Of a stretch of 64,000 nt of DNA, positions 53,620 to 62,631 are shown in pieces. Source of the DNA: Planctomycetota bacterium. GTDB lineage: Bacteria; Planctomycetota; SZUA-567; H5-PLA8. Location: NCBI GenBank assembly GCA_016200135.1, contig JACQFI010000080.1, forward strand, positions 27,058-91,057, given 5' to 3'. The notes below the pieces were generated by a model that did not search any database, was not told the origin of the DNA, and worked only from the letters and a program-made list of their open reading frames with translations. Each line of letters opens with the position of its first letter. Within the stretch, counting starts at the first letter, position 1. The translations under genes and the position numbers were made by a program.

Positions 53620-55248
53620 ATGCGGAACTCGACGTGGCGGGTGTTGGTGGCCGGATTTGCGATCGCAGCCGGGCTGGCGTGGATGGGTGTGTTGCGCGCG
53701 GCCGAATCCGTGGCCGGCGCGGATGAGGCCGGTCGCTTGCGCAAACGCGTGATCGAGGGTGTTGCGGCGGGAACGAAGCCGAACGTCTTTCTCGATGTCT
53801 TCGGGCGGGCCGAGCGCGTGCAGCTTATCGCGGCGGACGCGCAGGGCGTGACGGTCTCGGCGCAGGGCAACAAGCTTCCGGTGGCGTGGAAAGACATCCC
53901 GGCAACGCAATTCGCGGCGGCGGTGCTGGAGTTCCTCACACCGGGCAAGTCCGGCGCGGAGTACGTGGACCTGTGCCGCTACTGCGCGCTCAACCGGCTG
54001 CGCGAGCAGGCCGAGAAGGCGAGCCTGTTGGCCCTGGAGGCGGATTCGGGGCTGGGAGCGCAAGTGCGCGAGGCGCTGTCGCTCTTGCCCGCAAGCGAAG
54101 CGCCCGCGCCGAAGACGCCCGCAAAGAGCGAGGCCGCAAAAAGCGAAAGCGCAAGTGGAGGCGTTCTGACGCAAGCGTCGGACCCGGCGAAAGACCCGGC
54201 GGCGGCTCCGAAGCGGTCCACCATTGCGGGTTCGGGCATCGCGGCGTCGAGTGCTGCTGCGGGAGGTGGGAGCGGCGGGGTTCGCATAAATCAGGAAGGC
54301 CGTGCGCTGCCGCCCATTCCGGAGATCAAGGCGCCGGTGATGTTCGATACGCCGGAGGCCGACGCGCTCTGCGCGGCGATGCAGATCTTTCCCAAGAACA
54401 ACGCGTGGAACGAGGACATCGGCAAGCTGCCGGTGCATCCGGATTCGGAGAAGATCGTCGCGAGCATCGGCGCCTCGAAGACCATCCATATCGACTTCAG
54501 CCACAATTTCATCTTCGTGCCGCCGGACCAGCCGAAGATCGACGTGAAGCTGATCGGCTACCCCAGCGAGTCCGACAAAGGGCCGTACCCCGTGCCCGAC
54601 AATGCGCCGATCGAGGGCTGGCCGGTCTTCTGGAGCAAGAACGCGCAGACGCTCGACCAGATCCAGCGCGAGGGCGACGGCGACCGGCACTGCTACCTGA
54701 TCGATCCGGTGAACCTGATGGCCTACGAGTTCTTCTGCATGCGCAAGACGGCCTCGGGTTGGACCGCGAGCAACATGGCGACGTGGGACATGAAGTCGAA
54801 TAAACTCCGCCCGAAAAACTGGACCTCCGCCGACGCCGCGGGGCTGCCGATCTTTCCGGGCATGGTGCGGCATGACGAACTCGAACGCGGCATGGTGGAG
54901 CACGCCGTGCGCGTGACGGTGGCGAAAACGCGCAAGGAGTTCATTTACCCGGCGGTGCATCATGCGGGTTCGACCGACGACAAGACGTTTCCCGCGATGG
55001 GCCAACGCCTGAGGCTGAAGGCGAGCGTCGCGATCGACGATCTGCCCAAGGAAGCGAAAGCGCTGGCGCTGGGGCTCAAGAAATATGGCATGATCGTCGC
55101 GGACAACGGGCTCGATTGGGATTTGTGCGTGACCATCGACAAGCGTAACAACACGACCGCGCTGAAGGCGCTGCAGCGCCTAAAGGGCAGCGACTTTGAA
55201 GTAGTGGTGACGACGGGCGAGCACGAAGGTCCGCGCGCTGGACCTTGA
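53620..55248 (+). CDS. Secreted protein of unknown function
   Basis: 542 residues. ATG 53620 has GAGGAG seven bases upstream and starts a signal peptide (WRVLVAGFAIAAGLAWMGVLRA). The mature N-terminal part is helical (residues about 25-160), then an Ala/Ser/Lys linker to about 230. The C-terminal part begins FPKNNAWNEDIGKLPVHPDSEKI, a motif seen in secreted proteins of unknown function in other phyla. His/Asp residues are scattered through IHIDFSHNFIFVP but no catalytic motif is clear. Confidence 0.7.
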   Translation: MRNSTWRVLVAGFAIAAGLAWMGVLRAAESVAGADEAGRLRKRVIEGVAAGTKPNVFLDVFGRAERVQLIAADAQGVTVSAQGNKLPVAWKDIPATQFAAAVLEFLTPGKSGAEYVDLCRYCALNRLREQAEKASLLALEADSGLGAQVREALSLLPASEAPAPKTPAKSEAAKSESASGGVLTQASDPAKDPAAAPKRSTIAGSGIAASSAAAGGGSGGVRINQEGRALPPIPEIKAPVMFDTPEADALCAAMQIFPKNNAWNEDIGKLPVHPDSEKIVASIGASKTIHIDFSHNFIFVPPDQPKIDVKLIGYPSESDKGPYPVPDNAPIEGWPVFWSKNAQTLDQIQREGDGDRHCYLIDPVNLMAYEFFCMRKTASGWTASNMATWDMKSNKLRPKNWTSADAAGLPIFPGMVRHDELERGMVEHAVRVTVAKTRKEFIYPAVHHAGSTDDKTFPAMGQRLRLKASVAIDDLPKEAKALALGLKKYGMIVADNGLDWDLCVTIDKRNNTTALKALQRLKGSDFEVVVTTGEHEGPRAGP

Positions 55249-55270
55249 ACGAAAGAGAACGAACGTCAAA

Positions 55271-55288
55271 TAGCAATTTCTATTGCTA
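55271..55288. terminator. Hairpin at the convergent ends
   Basis: TAGCAAT/ATTGCTA stem (7 bases, 4-base loop) between convergent genes. It contains the TAG stop of the desaturase. Confidence 0.4.
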
Positions 55289-56278
55289 GACTTTGCGCCC
55301 GTTGATCCAGAGAAAGCCCATGGGAATGCCGGCCTTTACGCGGCCTTCCATGAAGGCGGTGCGGCGTCGCAGCATGGCGGGCAGGCGGCAGAGATATTCC
55401 TGCGCGGCAGCGGCTTCGCTCGAGAGCTGGGTCAGCGCGGCGATCTTCCACTGCTCCAGGAATTGATCGAGGATCTGGATGTAATCCTGGAACGTGTAAA
55501 CGCCCAAGCGCTGGGCGACGATCGAGAACTCGGCGAAGAGATTCTTATTCTGGCCGTCGTACATCGTATGCGCGGGCATCACGATCATGCGCTCCATCAT
55601 CAGCCGCAGGGCCAGAACGGCTCCAGAGGGATCCACTTCGACAATCTTGCCGACAAAAATCTTGTAGGCTTCTTCGTGGCGCGCCTCGTCGCCGGCGATC
55701 GTGCCGCAGATGCCGCCAAGGTTCGAGTCGCCCGCGCCGCGGGTTAAGTGCGCTATTTTCGCGTGGGAGTAGCGCGTGGCGCGTTCCTGAAACGCGGCGT
55801 AGATCAGGCCGTTGTACGGATCGGAATCGTGCTTGGGATCGAAGCCGTTGCGGATGAGGTGCTGAATGGTGACTTCGACGGAGCGCATGTCCACGCGGCC
55901 GGTGAGATATAGGTAGCGATTGAGCAGGTCGCCGTGGCGGTTCTCTTCGGCGGTCCAGCCGCGCGACCACTGCGCCCAGCCGGTATCGCTCGCGCCGTTC
56001 GCATCCTTGACGCCTTCCAGCCGGTTGAAGCTCGTCTGGTACGACGGCAGTGCTTCTTCGGTGACCATCGAGCCCACCAGCACGACCAGCACGTCGTCGG
56101 GGATGCCCGCGGCCTTCTGGCGGAACTCTTTTACGCGTTCAAACCAGTCTTCCTGCGAAGAGTTCGGCACGAAGTCGCTGGGCTGCCAGCTCGCCTCGAC
56201 CGTCTTGAGCAAGCCGAGCTGTTCGCGCACAAAGCCGTCCATGGCCTTGGTGATCTCAATGCGTTCGGCAAGCGACAT
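55286..56278 (-). CDS. Acyl-ACP desaturase
   Basis: 330 residues, plant-type soluble desaturase fold. The di-iron ligands sit in WTAEENRHGDLLNRYL and IAGDEARHEEAYKIF, with another Glu in MVTEEALPSYQ. It puts a double bond into acyl chains on acyl carrier protein using oxygen and ferredoxin, so at least occasional oxygen use is implied. AAGGA precedes the ATG. No signal peptide. Confidence 0.92.
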   Translation of the reverse strand: MSLAERIEITKAMDGFVREQLGLLKTVEASWQPSDFVPNSSQEDWFERVKEFRQKAAGIPDDVLVVLVGSMVTEEALPSYQTSFNRLEGVKDANGASDTGWAQWSRGWTAEENRHGDLLNRYLYLTGRVDMRSVEVTIQHLIRNGFDPKHDSDPYNGLIYAAFQERATRYSHAKIAHLTRGAGDSNLGGICGTIAGDEARHEEAYKIFVGKIVEVDPSGAVLALRLMMERMIVMPAHTMYDGQNKNLFAEFSIVAQRLGVYTFQDYIQILDQFLEQWKIAALTQLSSEAAAAQEYLCRLPAMLRRRTAFMEGRVKAGIPMGFLWINGRKV

Positions 56279-56513
56279 CGGATTCCTTTACTCTTCGAGA
56301 TCGCGCGGCGCGCAGAATCGCATTCCGATCGCGACGGGCGTTGTTTCAAGGCGCGTATCTGGCGACGGCTTTAGAAAAGGAGACTCGCTGTGCGGATGAT
56401 TAAGAAGACGTTAGCGAAAGGCGTTCCCTTCTGCGAATTTCCTGCCCGTAGAATAGAGAGTGCGCAGGTTGGGTCAAGCAGGGTATTCAAATGCGAAAAA
56501 TTTCGAACCGGAA

Positions 56514-57731
56514 TTAGTACCTGGCAGGCATGAGCGGCAGCGCGGCCAGCGGGCCCGTATTCTTGCACGGACAGAGGCGGCTCCAGAGGTGCGGCAGCCG
56601 CGAAGCCTTGTAGAGATCCAGGGATTCGTACCGGATCGCTTCGGCGGGCGTGGCCGGCCAGAAGAGGCTCAGGCCCGAGAGTTGCGCGCTAACGGCTTCG
56701 ACTTTTTTCGCGTGCCAGACCTGCACGCAGAGTTTCCGCTCCGCCCATTCCCAGAATTCGGCCATCTCTTTTTCGGTCCCGTTGGCCTTGGCGAGCGCGG
56801 TGAGGCAGGTGCGCGCGTCGCGGCAGGCTTCGCCGTCACAGAGGTAGACGCGCTGCTGCGCGGGAATGCCGGCGAGGACATCCTTTTCCAGGATCGGCTT
56901 GAGGGCCGTATTGAGGCGCTGGGGGAGTTCCATCAGCGCGGAGGACTTCACGCAGGCGTAGACGAGATAGTGCCGGTCGGCCTCGGCGATTTGCGCGGCC
57001 ACGGCGGCGCCATCGTTCGGATTCGCGACGGCCGAGGAGGCATCGGCGGAGGTGCGTTCCAGCCACGCGAGCAGGCTCTTGTAATACGTATTGGGAGAAC
57101 CGACGTTCACGGGCGAAGCCAGCAGGCAATCGGCCGCGCCGCGGTAGCCGTAGAGGTTCTCGAGGCTTGCGCGACCGCATTGCTGGAGGAAGAGCAGACG
57201 CACGTCGGCCTTCGTGCGCTCGCGCAATTCGCGGAGCTTGTGCCCGAGCGCCTGGCCGGACATCCACTTTTCGGCGGGCTGCGTATCGAGGCAGGCTTCG
57301 TCGAGCTTCCCGCCGTGGCCCAGAACGGCAAAGACATACGCTTTGCACGGATGCGTGCGCACGAACCATTCGAAGAACGTGGCGGCCTGGTCGGCGGAAG
57401 CCGAATCGTCGCTCGGCAGCGTCTTCAACGCCTCGCCACTTGCCGTAAAGTCGTGGCGCGCCATGCCGCCGGGGCCGGGAAGATCGACTTGCGCGGCAAG
57501 CGCCGTGTTCTTGTGCGGGGTCTCGCGGAGGTCTTTGAGGATGAGTTCTGCGGCGGGCGCGAGATCGTTATCGTACGGCAGGTAGAGCGCGAAGCCCCAC
57601 TCCTGTTCGGGCGCCGTCTCAGCGTTCGCGGCGGGAGGAACGGGCCCCGCGTGGGCCGGCCGGCGCAGCATGGGCGCAAGAAACCACGCAACCATTCCCG
57701 CCAAGAGGAAACTCGCGAGCAGCCGGCCCAT
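56514..57731 (-). CDS. Clostripain-like (C11) cysteine peptidase homologue, secreted
   Basis: 405 residues. N-terminal signal anchor (LLASFLLAGMVAWFLAPML). KAYVFAVLGHGGKLDEACLD holds the candidate catalytic His. LLFLQQCGRASLENLYGYRGAADCLLASP has the candidate Cys and the following substrate-pocket pattern of C11 peptidases. The family is caspase-fold and cuts after Arg or Lys. The Cys is preceded by Gln rather than the common Asp, so activity is unproven. The 235 bases 56279-56513 after it hold no gene. Confidence 0.75.
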   Translation of the reverse strand: MGRLLASFLLAGMVAWFLAPMLRRPAHAGPVPPAANAETAPEQEWGFALYLPYDNDLAPAAELILKDLRETPHKNTALAAQVDLPGPGGMARHDFTASGEALKTLPSDDSASADQAATFFEWFVRTHPCKAYVFAVLGHGGKLDEACLDTQPAEKWMSGQALGHKLRELRERTKADVRLLFLQQCGRASLENLYGYRGAADCLLASPVNVGSPNTYYKSLLAWLERTSADASSAVANPNDGAAVAAQIAEADRHYLVYACVKSSALMELPQRLNTALKPILEKDVLAGIPAQQRVYLCDGEACRDARTCLTALAKANGTEKEMAEFWEWAERKLCVQVWHAKKVEAVSAQLSGLSLFWPATPAEAIRYESLDLYKASRLPHLWSRLCPCKNTGPLAALPLMPARY

Positions 57732-57849
57732 GCATCCCCTCCGTCCTTATCGATATAAACGTATGCGGGGGCTGAAGCTGGCGCGAAAAGGGCCAATATG
57801 GCGGTATGTCTGACTATTCCAAAGGGTTGAGGCTTGGCGGGTTACGCTT

Positions 57850-57989
57850 AGTGCTGAGTGCGAAGTCCTGAGTATTGCAGTCGGAGCGTTTTGGAGTCCA
57901 AAAGGCTGAAGGTCCAAGAGCCGAGAGCCAGGAGCCATGAGCTGCCGTTCAATCGGAAATCGGAAATCGGAAATCCAAAATCGAAAATG
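57850..57989. repeat. Three heptamer blocks in a row
   Basis: AGTGCTG, AGTGCGA, AGTCCTG, AGTATTG at 57850-57884; AGAGCCG, AGAGCCA, GGAGCCA near 57917-57938; and AATCGGA/GGAAATC units at 57951-57989, which end four bases before the truD stop. No gene in 57732-57992. Confidence 0.75.
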
Positions 57990-57992
57990 AAT

Positions 57993-59225
57993 TTACTGCC
58001 CCAGCGCGCGGAGAACCACGGTGGCATACGCGCCGCGGGGGAGTTCGAAGGAGACCGCACGCTTGTGGCGCAGGGCCTTGAGGCTGCCCTTGGGCGGCGG
58101 CGGGACGGTCTCGTCGGTTTCGGGCGTATCAAGCGCGAACTTAGAGACCGCAACAAAGAGCGGGCGCGGGACTTCCCCAAAGAACGGGCGGCGCACGCCG
58201 GGAATGCGCAGTTCGGAGGTGGCGATGCCTTCCTCGGCGAGGACGGCCTCGGCGGCGGCCTTCCACGGTTCGGCGAGTTCTGTTTTATAGCCGAAGAGCA
58301 GGAGTTCGAGCGCGCGCAGGTCTTCCGGGACGGACTCCGCGGCGGGGAAGAGCATCATGCCGAAAGGGTCGTCGGCTTCGAGCACGGGTCCAAGGTCCGC
58401 GCAGCGATCCGCGACGAGGCGGCGCGCGACGGCGTTCCAGAGATGCGACTGGTAGGCGTACACGCAGAGCTGTTGCTGGAAATAGGGGAGGGCGGTGAAG
58501 GCGGCGCGGAAGTCGCCGGACGAGTTTGCGAGGCGTTCGAGAGCGCGGCGTTCGGGCGAATTGCGGCGCGGGAGTTCGCGCAGCAGTTCGGCCCAGCGGC
58601 CCCACTTCTTCGCGATGAGGCGCTTGGCCTCTTTGTCCTCCCGGCGGTCCTTGCGGGCATCGGTGGCAATGGCGAGCTTGAGCGCGGCCTCGAATTCGCC
58701 CTTGAGCAGATGTTTGGCCAGAAAGCCTTGGCCGTGCCGCGCGGATCCAAAGCGCTGGTCGCCGAAGTAATTCACGACGCGCAACGTTCCGTCTCCCGCG
58801 GCGAGCAAACGGGCGGCCTCGTCCATGTCGGCGCAGGCTTCAGGCGTGAGATTGCGCAGGACGATGCGAAAGCGGTTCGCCGCGATGGCCTCGGCGGTGA
58901 GCGGCGCGTCGAGGTAGCCCAGGCGTTCGAGGGACCAGTAGGGTCCGGATTCCGCGCTGGGTGCCAGGGCATCAGGCGACGCAAGCTTGAGCGTGACGTG
59001 CTGCGTCGTCTGCGCGTGCTTGTCCTTGAGCCCCGCGTAGGCGACCGCGCCGGGTCCCGCGCCGAGCTTCTTCGCGATCAGGCCCGCGGCTTCAGGCGTG
59101 GCGAGGCCTTCCTTGGCGAGCTTGTAAAGCGCGAAGGGGCCGGGTGCGGAAGAGATGCGCGCGGCGAGTTCGGCGGCGAGGACTTCGTCCACCTGAAAAT
59201 CGGCCGGAGATTTCTTGATCGACAT
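57993..59225 (-). CDS. truD: tRNA pseudouridine synthase D
   Basis: 410 residues. DFQVDEVL at the N-terminus, AYAGLKDKHAQTTQH with the catalytic Asp and RVVNYFGDQRFGSARHGQGFL are the TruD signatures. It makes pseudouridine 13 in tRNA-Glu. The TRUD insert domain is present. The start ATG 59225 has no clear ribosome site. Confidence 0.95.
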   Translation of the reverse strand: MSIKKSPADFQVDEVLAAELAARISSAPGPFALYKLAKEGLATPEAAGLIAKKLGAGPGAVAYAGLKDKHAQTTQHVTLKLASPDALAPSAESGPYWSLERLGYLDAPLTAEAIAANRFRIVLRNLTPEACADMDEAARLLAAGDGTLRVVNYFGDQRFGSARHGQGFLAKHLLKGEFEAALKLAIATDARKDRREDKEAKRLIAKKWGRWAELLRELPRRNSPERRALERLANSSGDFRAAFTALPYFQQQLCVYAYQSHLWNAVARRLVADRCADLGPVLEADDPFGMMLFPAAESVPEDLRALELLLFGYKTELAEPWKAAAEAVLAEEGIATSELRIPGVRRPFFGEVPRPLFVAVSKFALDTPETDETVPPPPKGSLKALRHKRAVSFELPRGAYATVVLRALGQ

Positions 59226-59268
59226 GGGGCGCTCGGCAGGAGGCGAAAGGCAGGAAGGGATGGTATGC

Positions 59269-59373
59269 GTAAAACGTAAAACGTAAAACGTAAAACGTAA
59301 AACGTAAAACGTAACGCTTAACTCGTAACCTTGGGAATACGGGAAGTTATTACGTTTTACGCATTACGTTTTA
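59269..59373. repeat. GTAAAAC heptamer array and inverted relative
   Basis: Six exact GTAAAAC copies (59269-59310). An inverted, shorter copy (TTACGTTTTACGCATTACG) lies at 59349-59373, just before the pdxA stop. Confidence 0.85.
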
Positions 59374-59378
59374 GGCAC

Positions 59379-60476
59379 TTACTGCGAGGTCATGCGGCGG
59401 CTGGAAGGCTTGCGGTTGGGGGAGCCTTTGAGGTGCGCGACGGCGAGTTTGGCGGCGAGCGCGTAGGCGGAGAAGAGGCTGTCGGGCTTGGCTTTGCCCT
59501 TCCAGGCGATGTCGTAGGCGGTGCCGTGGTCGGGCGACGTGCGGATCATCTCGAGGCCCATCGTTACGTTTACGCCGCTGTCGAAGGCCTGCATCTTGAA
59601 CGGGATGCCGCCTTGGTCGTGGTAGAGCGCGACGTGTCCGTTGTAGCGTTCGAGCGCGCGCGGCGTGAAGGCGGAATCCGGCGGGAGCGGGCCTTCGGCA
59701 TCGATGCCGAGGGCCCGGATACGCTGGACGGCCGGACGAAGCAAGAGTTCTTCTTCGTCCCCGAAGAGCCCTTCTTCGCCCGCGTGCGGATTGAGGCCCA
59801 GGATGGCGATGCGCGGCGCGGGACCGTTGCCCAGGAGGCGCAGATGCTGGTTGAGCAGTGCGGCGACCTGGACGATGCGCTCGACGGAGAGGCTCTCGGG
59901 GACGGACTTGAGCGGCTGGTGCGAGGTGACGTGCGCAACGGCGAGCTTCGCGGGTTCGCTGTAGAGCAGCATGGCATAGCGTTCGCAGCCGGTGAGGCTC
60001 GCGATCATCTCCGTGTGCCCGGGGAACTCGATGCCGGCCAGACTGAGCGCCTTCTTGCTGATGGGGCAGGTGACGAGCGCCGCGCACTTGCCGGCTTGGC
60101 AGGCTTTCACGGCTTCCTGAATGAAGCGTGCGGCGGCCTTGCCGCAGGGGCCCTGGTTGCGGCCCGGCGCGATGTCGAGCCCGGCCAGTGCTTCCGGGAT
60201 ATCCAGAATCGCGGGGCCGACGAGCGGTTCGGGGATCTCTTTCAGGCGCGGGACGTTCAGCGGCAACTCGATGGCTTTGGCGACGCGGTCGAGGATGCGG
60301 ACGTCACCGAAGACGAGGGGGATGCTGCCTTCGGGCCAGGAGGGCTGATTGAGAAGGCGCACGCAGAGCTCAGGACCGACGCCCGCGGCGTCGCCCATGG
60401 TGACGGCGATGATCGGGACCGGACCCTTGGGGAGTGCGGCGGTCTCGGCGTTGCGGCGCTCGGCGGTCTTGCCCAT
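59379..60476 (-). CDS. pdxA: 4-hydroxythreonine-4-phosphate dehydrogenase
   Basis: 365 residues. IAVTMGDAAGVGPELCVRLL starts the protein. The metal ligands lie in HVTSHQPLKSVPESL, GLNPHAGEEGLFGDEE and YHDQGGIPFKMQAF. It oxidises 4-phosphohydroxy-threonine in pyridoxal phosphate synthesis. Downstream tail RKPSSRRMTSQ is basic and unusual. Divergent from the membrane protein at 60591. Confidence 0.95.
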   Translation of the reverse strand: MGKTAERRNAETAALPKGPVPIIAVTMGDAAGVGPELCVRLLNQPSWPEGSIPLVFGDVRILDRVAKAIELPLNVPRLKEIPEPLVGPAILDIPEALAGLDIAPGRNQGPCGKAAARFIQEAVKACQAGKCAALVTCPISKKALSLAGIEFPGHTEMIASLTGCERYAMLLYSEPAKLAVAHVTSHQPLKSVPESLSVERIVQVAALLNQHLRLLGNGPAPRIAILGLNPHAGEEGLFGDEEELLLRPAVQRIRALGIDAEGPLPPDSAFTPRALERYNGHVALYHDQGGIPFKMQAFDSGVNVTMGLEMIRTSPDHGTAYDIAWKGKAKPDSLFSAYALAAKLAVAHLKGSPNRKPSSRRMTSQ

Positions 60477-60590
60477 GCCGAGAGATTACGGCGAAACACG
60501 CGGAAGGGCAAGAGGCAGGTTTTGGCGCATTGACGGTCGGGTTACCCGAGGCATGATGTCGGCCAACAATCGGTTAGAGGCACACATTAG

Positions 60591-62075
60591 ATGAACCAGC
60601 GCGTTTCCGCGGGAAGCACCTATTACGAAGGCAAATTTATTTTGCCGGTGCTTGGAGTAATCGTTTTCGGCGGTTTGCTGGCGGGCGCATTGTTCGGCGG
60701 CTGGGCGGGCATGCCCGTTTACATCGCAGGCTTGGCCGCGTCGGCGCTCGGGCTCTTCGCGGCGTACATCAATATCGCGAAGCGGCGAGTCTGGATCTCG
60801 GCGGCGGCGGATCATTTTCTTTTTGAAGATGCCACGCGCGCGCGGGAGGTCCGCTACGAGGACGTGAAGGGCCTCACGGCGGTGCTCCGCACGACCTACA
60901 GCGAGGGCATGCCCACCGGGGTGGATGTAACCTGTACCGTCTGGATCGAAGAGAACGGCGTCGCGATTCCCTTGCCCATGCGGCGCGCGGTGAAGGGCAA
61001 CGCGGAAGACGCGGTGGTTGCCGTGATGAAGAAAGCGCAGGATCGCGTCTTCGCCGTTGCCCGGGAAAAGCTTGGCCGCGGCGAAGCCGTGGAAGGCGAC
61101 GGCTGGCGGCTCTCGCGGCAGGAGTTCGAGGGGTACCAGGACGGTGGACGGGTGGGCCTGAGTATCGAGCAGATCACGGCGGTGGACGACGTGGACGGGA
61201 ACATCTGCATTTGGCGCCACGGGCAGGACGATCCCGCCGTGCGCGTGCCCGTGAGCGCTAAGAATGCGTTTTTGCTCACGCCGCTGATCCGGGCCGAAAT
61301 GGAAGGCCGCAAGAAGGAGCAGGCGGCGCCGCCGGCGGAGGGACTGGGGCGCGTGATCTTCGAGCGCAAGAGCGGCGCGTGGGGCTGGATCCTGCTGGCC
61401 ATTCTGTTGGCCTTTATGGCCGTCGCGTTCTTCGTCACGGCTCCGGCGCTGGGCGTGCTCTTCGGTTTAGGCGCGGTGGGGATGGTGTGGTTGTACTGGA
61501 CGCGACGCAACCCGAAGTTTCGCTGCTGCGAATACGGCGTGAGCTGGCAGCAAGGGAACACCGACAACAAGTTCCGTTACACGGATATCGAAGTATTCAC
61601 CTATTCGGCGACGCGCCACTATCACAACGGGGCGTACACAGGCACATATTACAGTTTTAATTTCGTGCCCAAGCCCGAGGCGCGCGCCAAGCCGATCGGC
61701 TACACGTGCAAGATCAATGCGGTAGACGACGAGATGGAGAACCTGCGGCAGCATATCGCGGGGGTGATCGCCGGCCGGATGGCGCGCGAGCTGCGCGAAG
61801 GCAAGGAGGTCCGCTGGACGCCCAACATGCGCTTCGTCGCGCAGGGCCTGGAGGTCCGCGCGCCGGGGATGCTCTTCGGCCGCAAGGACGCCGTGGTGAT
61901 CGGTATCCACGAGATCGAACGGCTCAACTTTGAAAAGGGCGTCTTCTACATCTACAAGCGCGGGGAATCCAAGGCGGTCATGAACGAGCCGGTCTCGACG
62001 GCGAACTTCTTTCCGGGTTTGGCGCTTTTGCAGTATCTCAAGGACCAGGTCGACAAAGGCGCCGGGAAAGCCTAG
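60591..62075 (+). CDS. Membrane protein with duplicated helix-pair and PH-like domains
   Basis: 494 residues. Two hydrophobic hairpins, near 18-60 (ILPVLGVIVFGGLLAGALF) and 262-300 (WGWILLAILLAFMAVAFFVTAPALGVLFGLGAVGMVWLYW), each precede a beta-rich domain (KRRVWISAAADHFLFED and NPKFRCCEYGVSWQQG) resembling bacterial PH domains. The layout suggests an internal duplication. Function unknown. Confidence 0.7.
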   Translation: MNQRVSAGSTYYEGKFILPVLGVIVFGGLLAGALFGGWAGMPVYIAGLAASALGLFAAYINIAKRRVWISAAADHFLFEDATRAREVRYEDVKGLTAVLRTTYSEGMPTGVDVTCTVWIEENGVAIPLPMRRAVKGNAEDAVVAVMKKAQDRVFAVAREKLGRGEAVEGDGWRLSRQEFEGYQDGGRVGLSIEQITAVDDVDGNICIWRHGQDDPAVRVPVSAKNAFLLTPLIRAEMEGRKKEQAAPPAEGLGRVIFERKSGAWGWILLAILLAFMAVAFFVTAPALGVLFGLGAVGMVWLYWTRRNPKFRCCEYGVSWQQGNTDNKFRYTDIEVFTYSATRHYHNGAYTGTYYSFNFVPKPEARAKPIGYTCKINAVDDEMENLRQHIAGVIAGRMARELREGKEVRWTPNMRFVAQGLEVRAPGMLFGRKDAVVIGIHEIERLNFEKGVFYIYKRGESKAVMNEPVSTANFFPGLALLQYLKDQVDKGAGKA

Positions 62076-62106
62076 GGATGCGGCCGCGCACGGGCGCGCG
62101 GCATCC
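62076..62106. terminator. Convergent terminator-like hairpin
   Basis: GGATGC at 62076-62081 pairs with GCATCC at 62101-62106, with a GC-rich imperfect inner stem. It lies between the convergent membrane protein genes. No T tract. Confidence 0.4.
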
Positions 62107-62117
62107 GGTACGTTCGG

Positions 62118-62471
62118 TTATTGGAAATGCTGGACAACGAAGGGCATGATCAGCACGAGAAAGACATCGCCCAGCAGGGTCACCAAGGTAAAGAACAGGA
62201 TGCGGTCGAGTACGCTGCGGCGGTTGAACCAGCGCGCGAAGGTCTGCGCCGTCACGTTGCAGCCGCCGGCAAAAAGCAGCCCGAAGAAGGCGCTGATGGC
62301 TACGAGCAGGCTGGTTTCGAGCATGCCGTCGATGTAGTGGCGCACGAGCAGGGCGAAAACGAAGGCGTTCGCCGCCGCGCCCGCGACCACGGCGAGCAGG
62401 TAGGCGAAGCTGAAGGGGATGCGCGTCTCGGCCGCGGGCGCTTGGGCCGGCGGCGGCTGGCCCTGTTCCAT
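62118..62471 (-). CDS. Small three-helix membrane protein
   Basis: 117 residues from ATG 62471. Hydrophobic helices: FSFAYLLAVVAGAAANAFVFALL, SLLVAISAFFGLLFAGG, ILFFTLVTLLGDVFLVLIMPFV. A Pro/Ala/Gln-rich head. No family recognised. A longer frame to 62705 overlaps the divergent oxidoreductase. Confidence 0.6.
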   Translation of the reverse strand: MEQGQPPPAQAPAAETRIPFSFAYLLAVVAGAAANAFVFALLVRHYIDGMLETSLLVAISAFFGLLFAGGCNVTAQTFARWFNRRSVLDRILFFTLVTLLGDVFLVLIMPFVVQHFQ

Positions 62472-62631
62472 GAGCCTTATTGTCTCCGCGCTCCGTCGCT
62501 GCGCAAGGCGGCAATAGGCGGAATCCGTCGCGCCCGCGTGCTCCGCTTTCCGAATGGGGGCTCTTCGCCTATCATGCAGCGGTGCATCCGAAACTTTACG
62601 CGAGAGCGATCCTTCGACTGAGGAACCTTTC

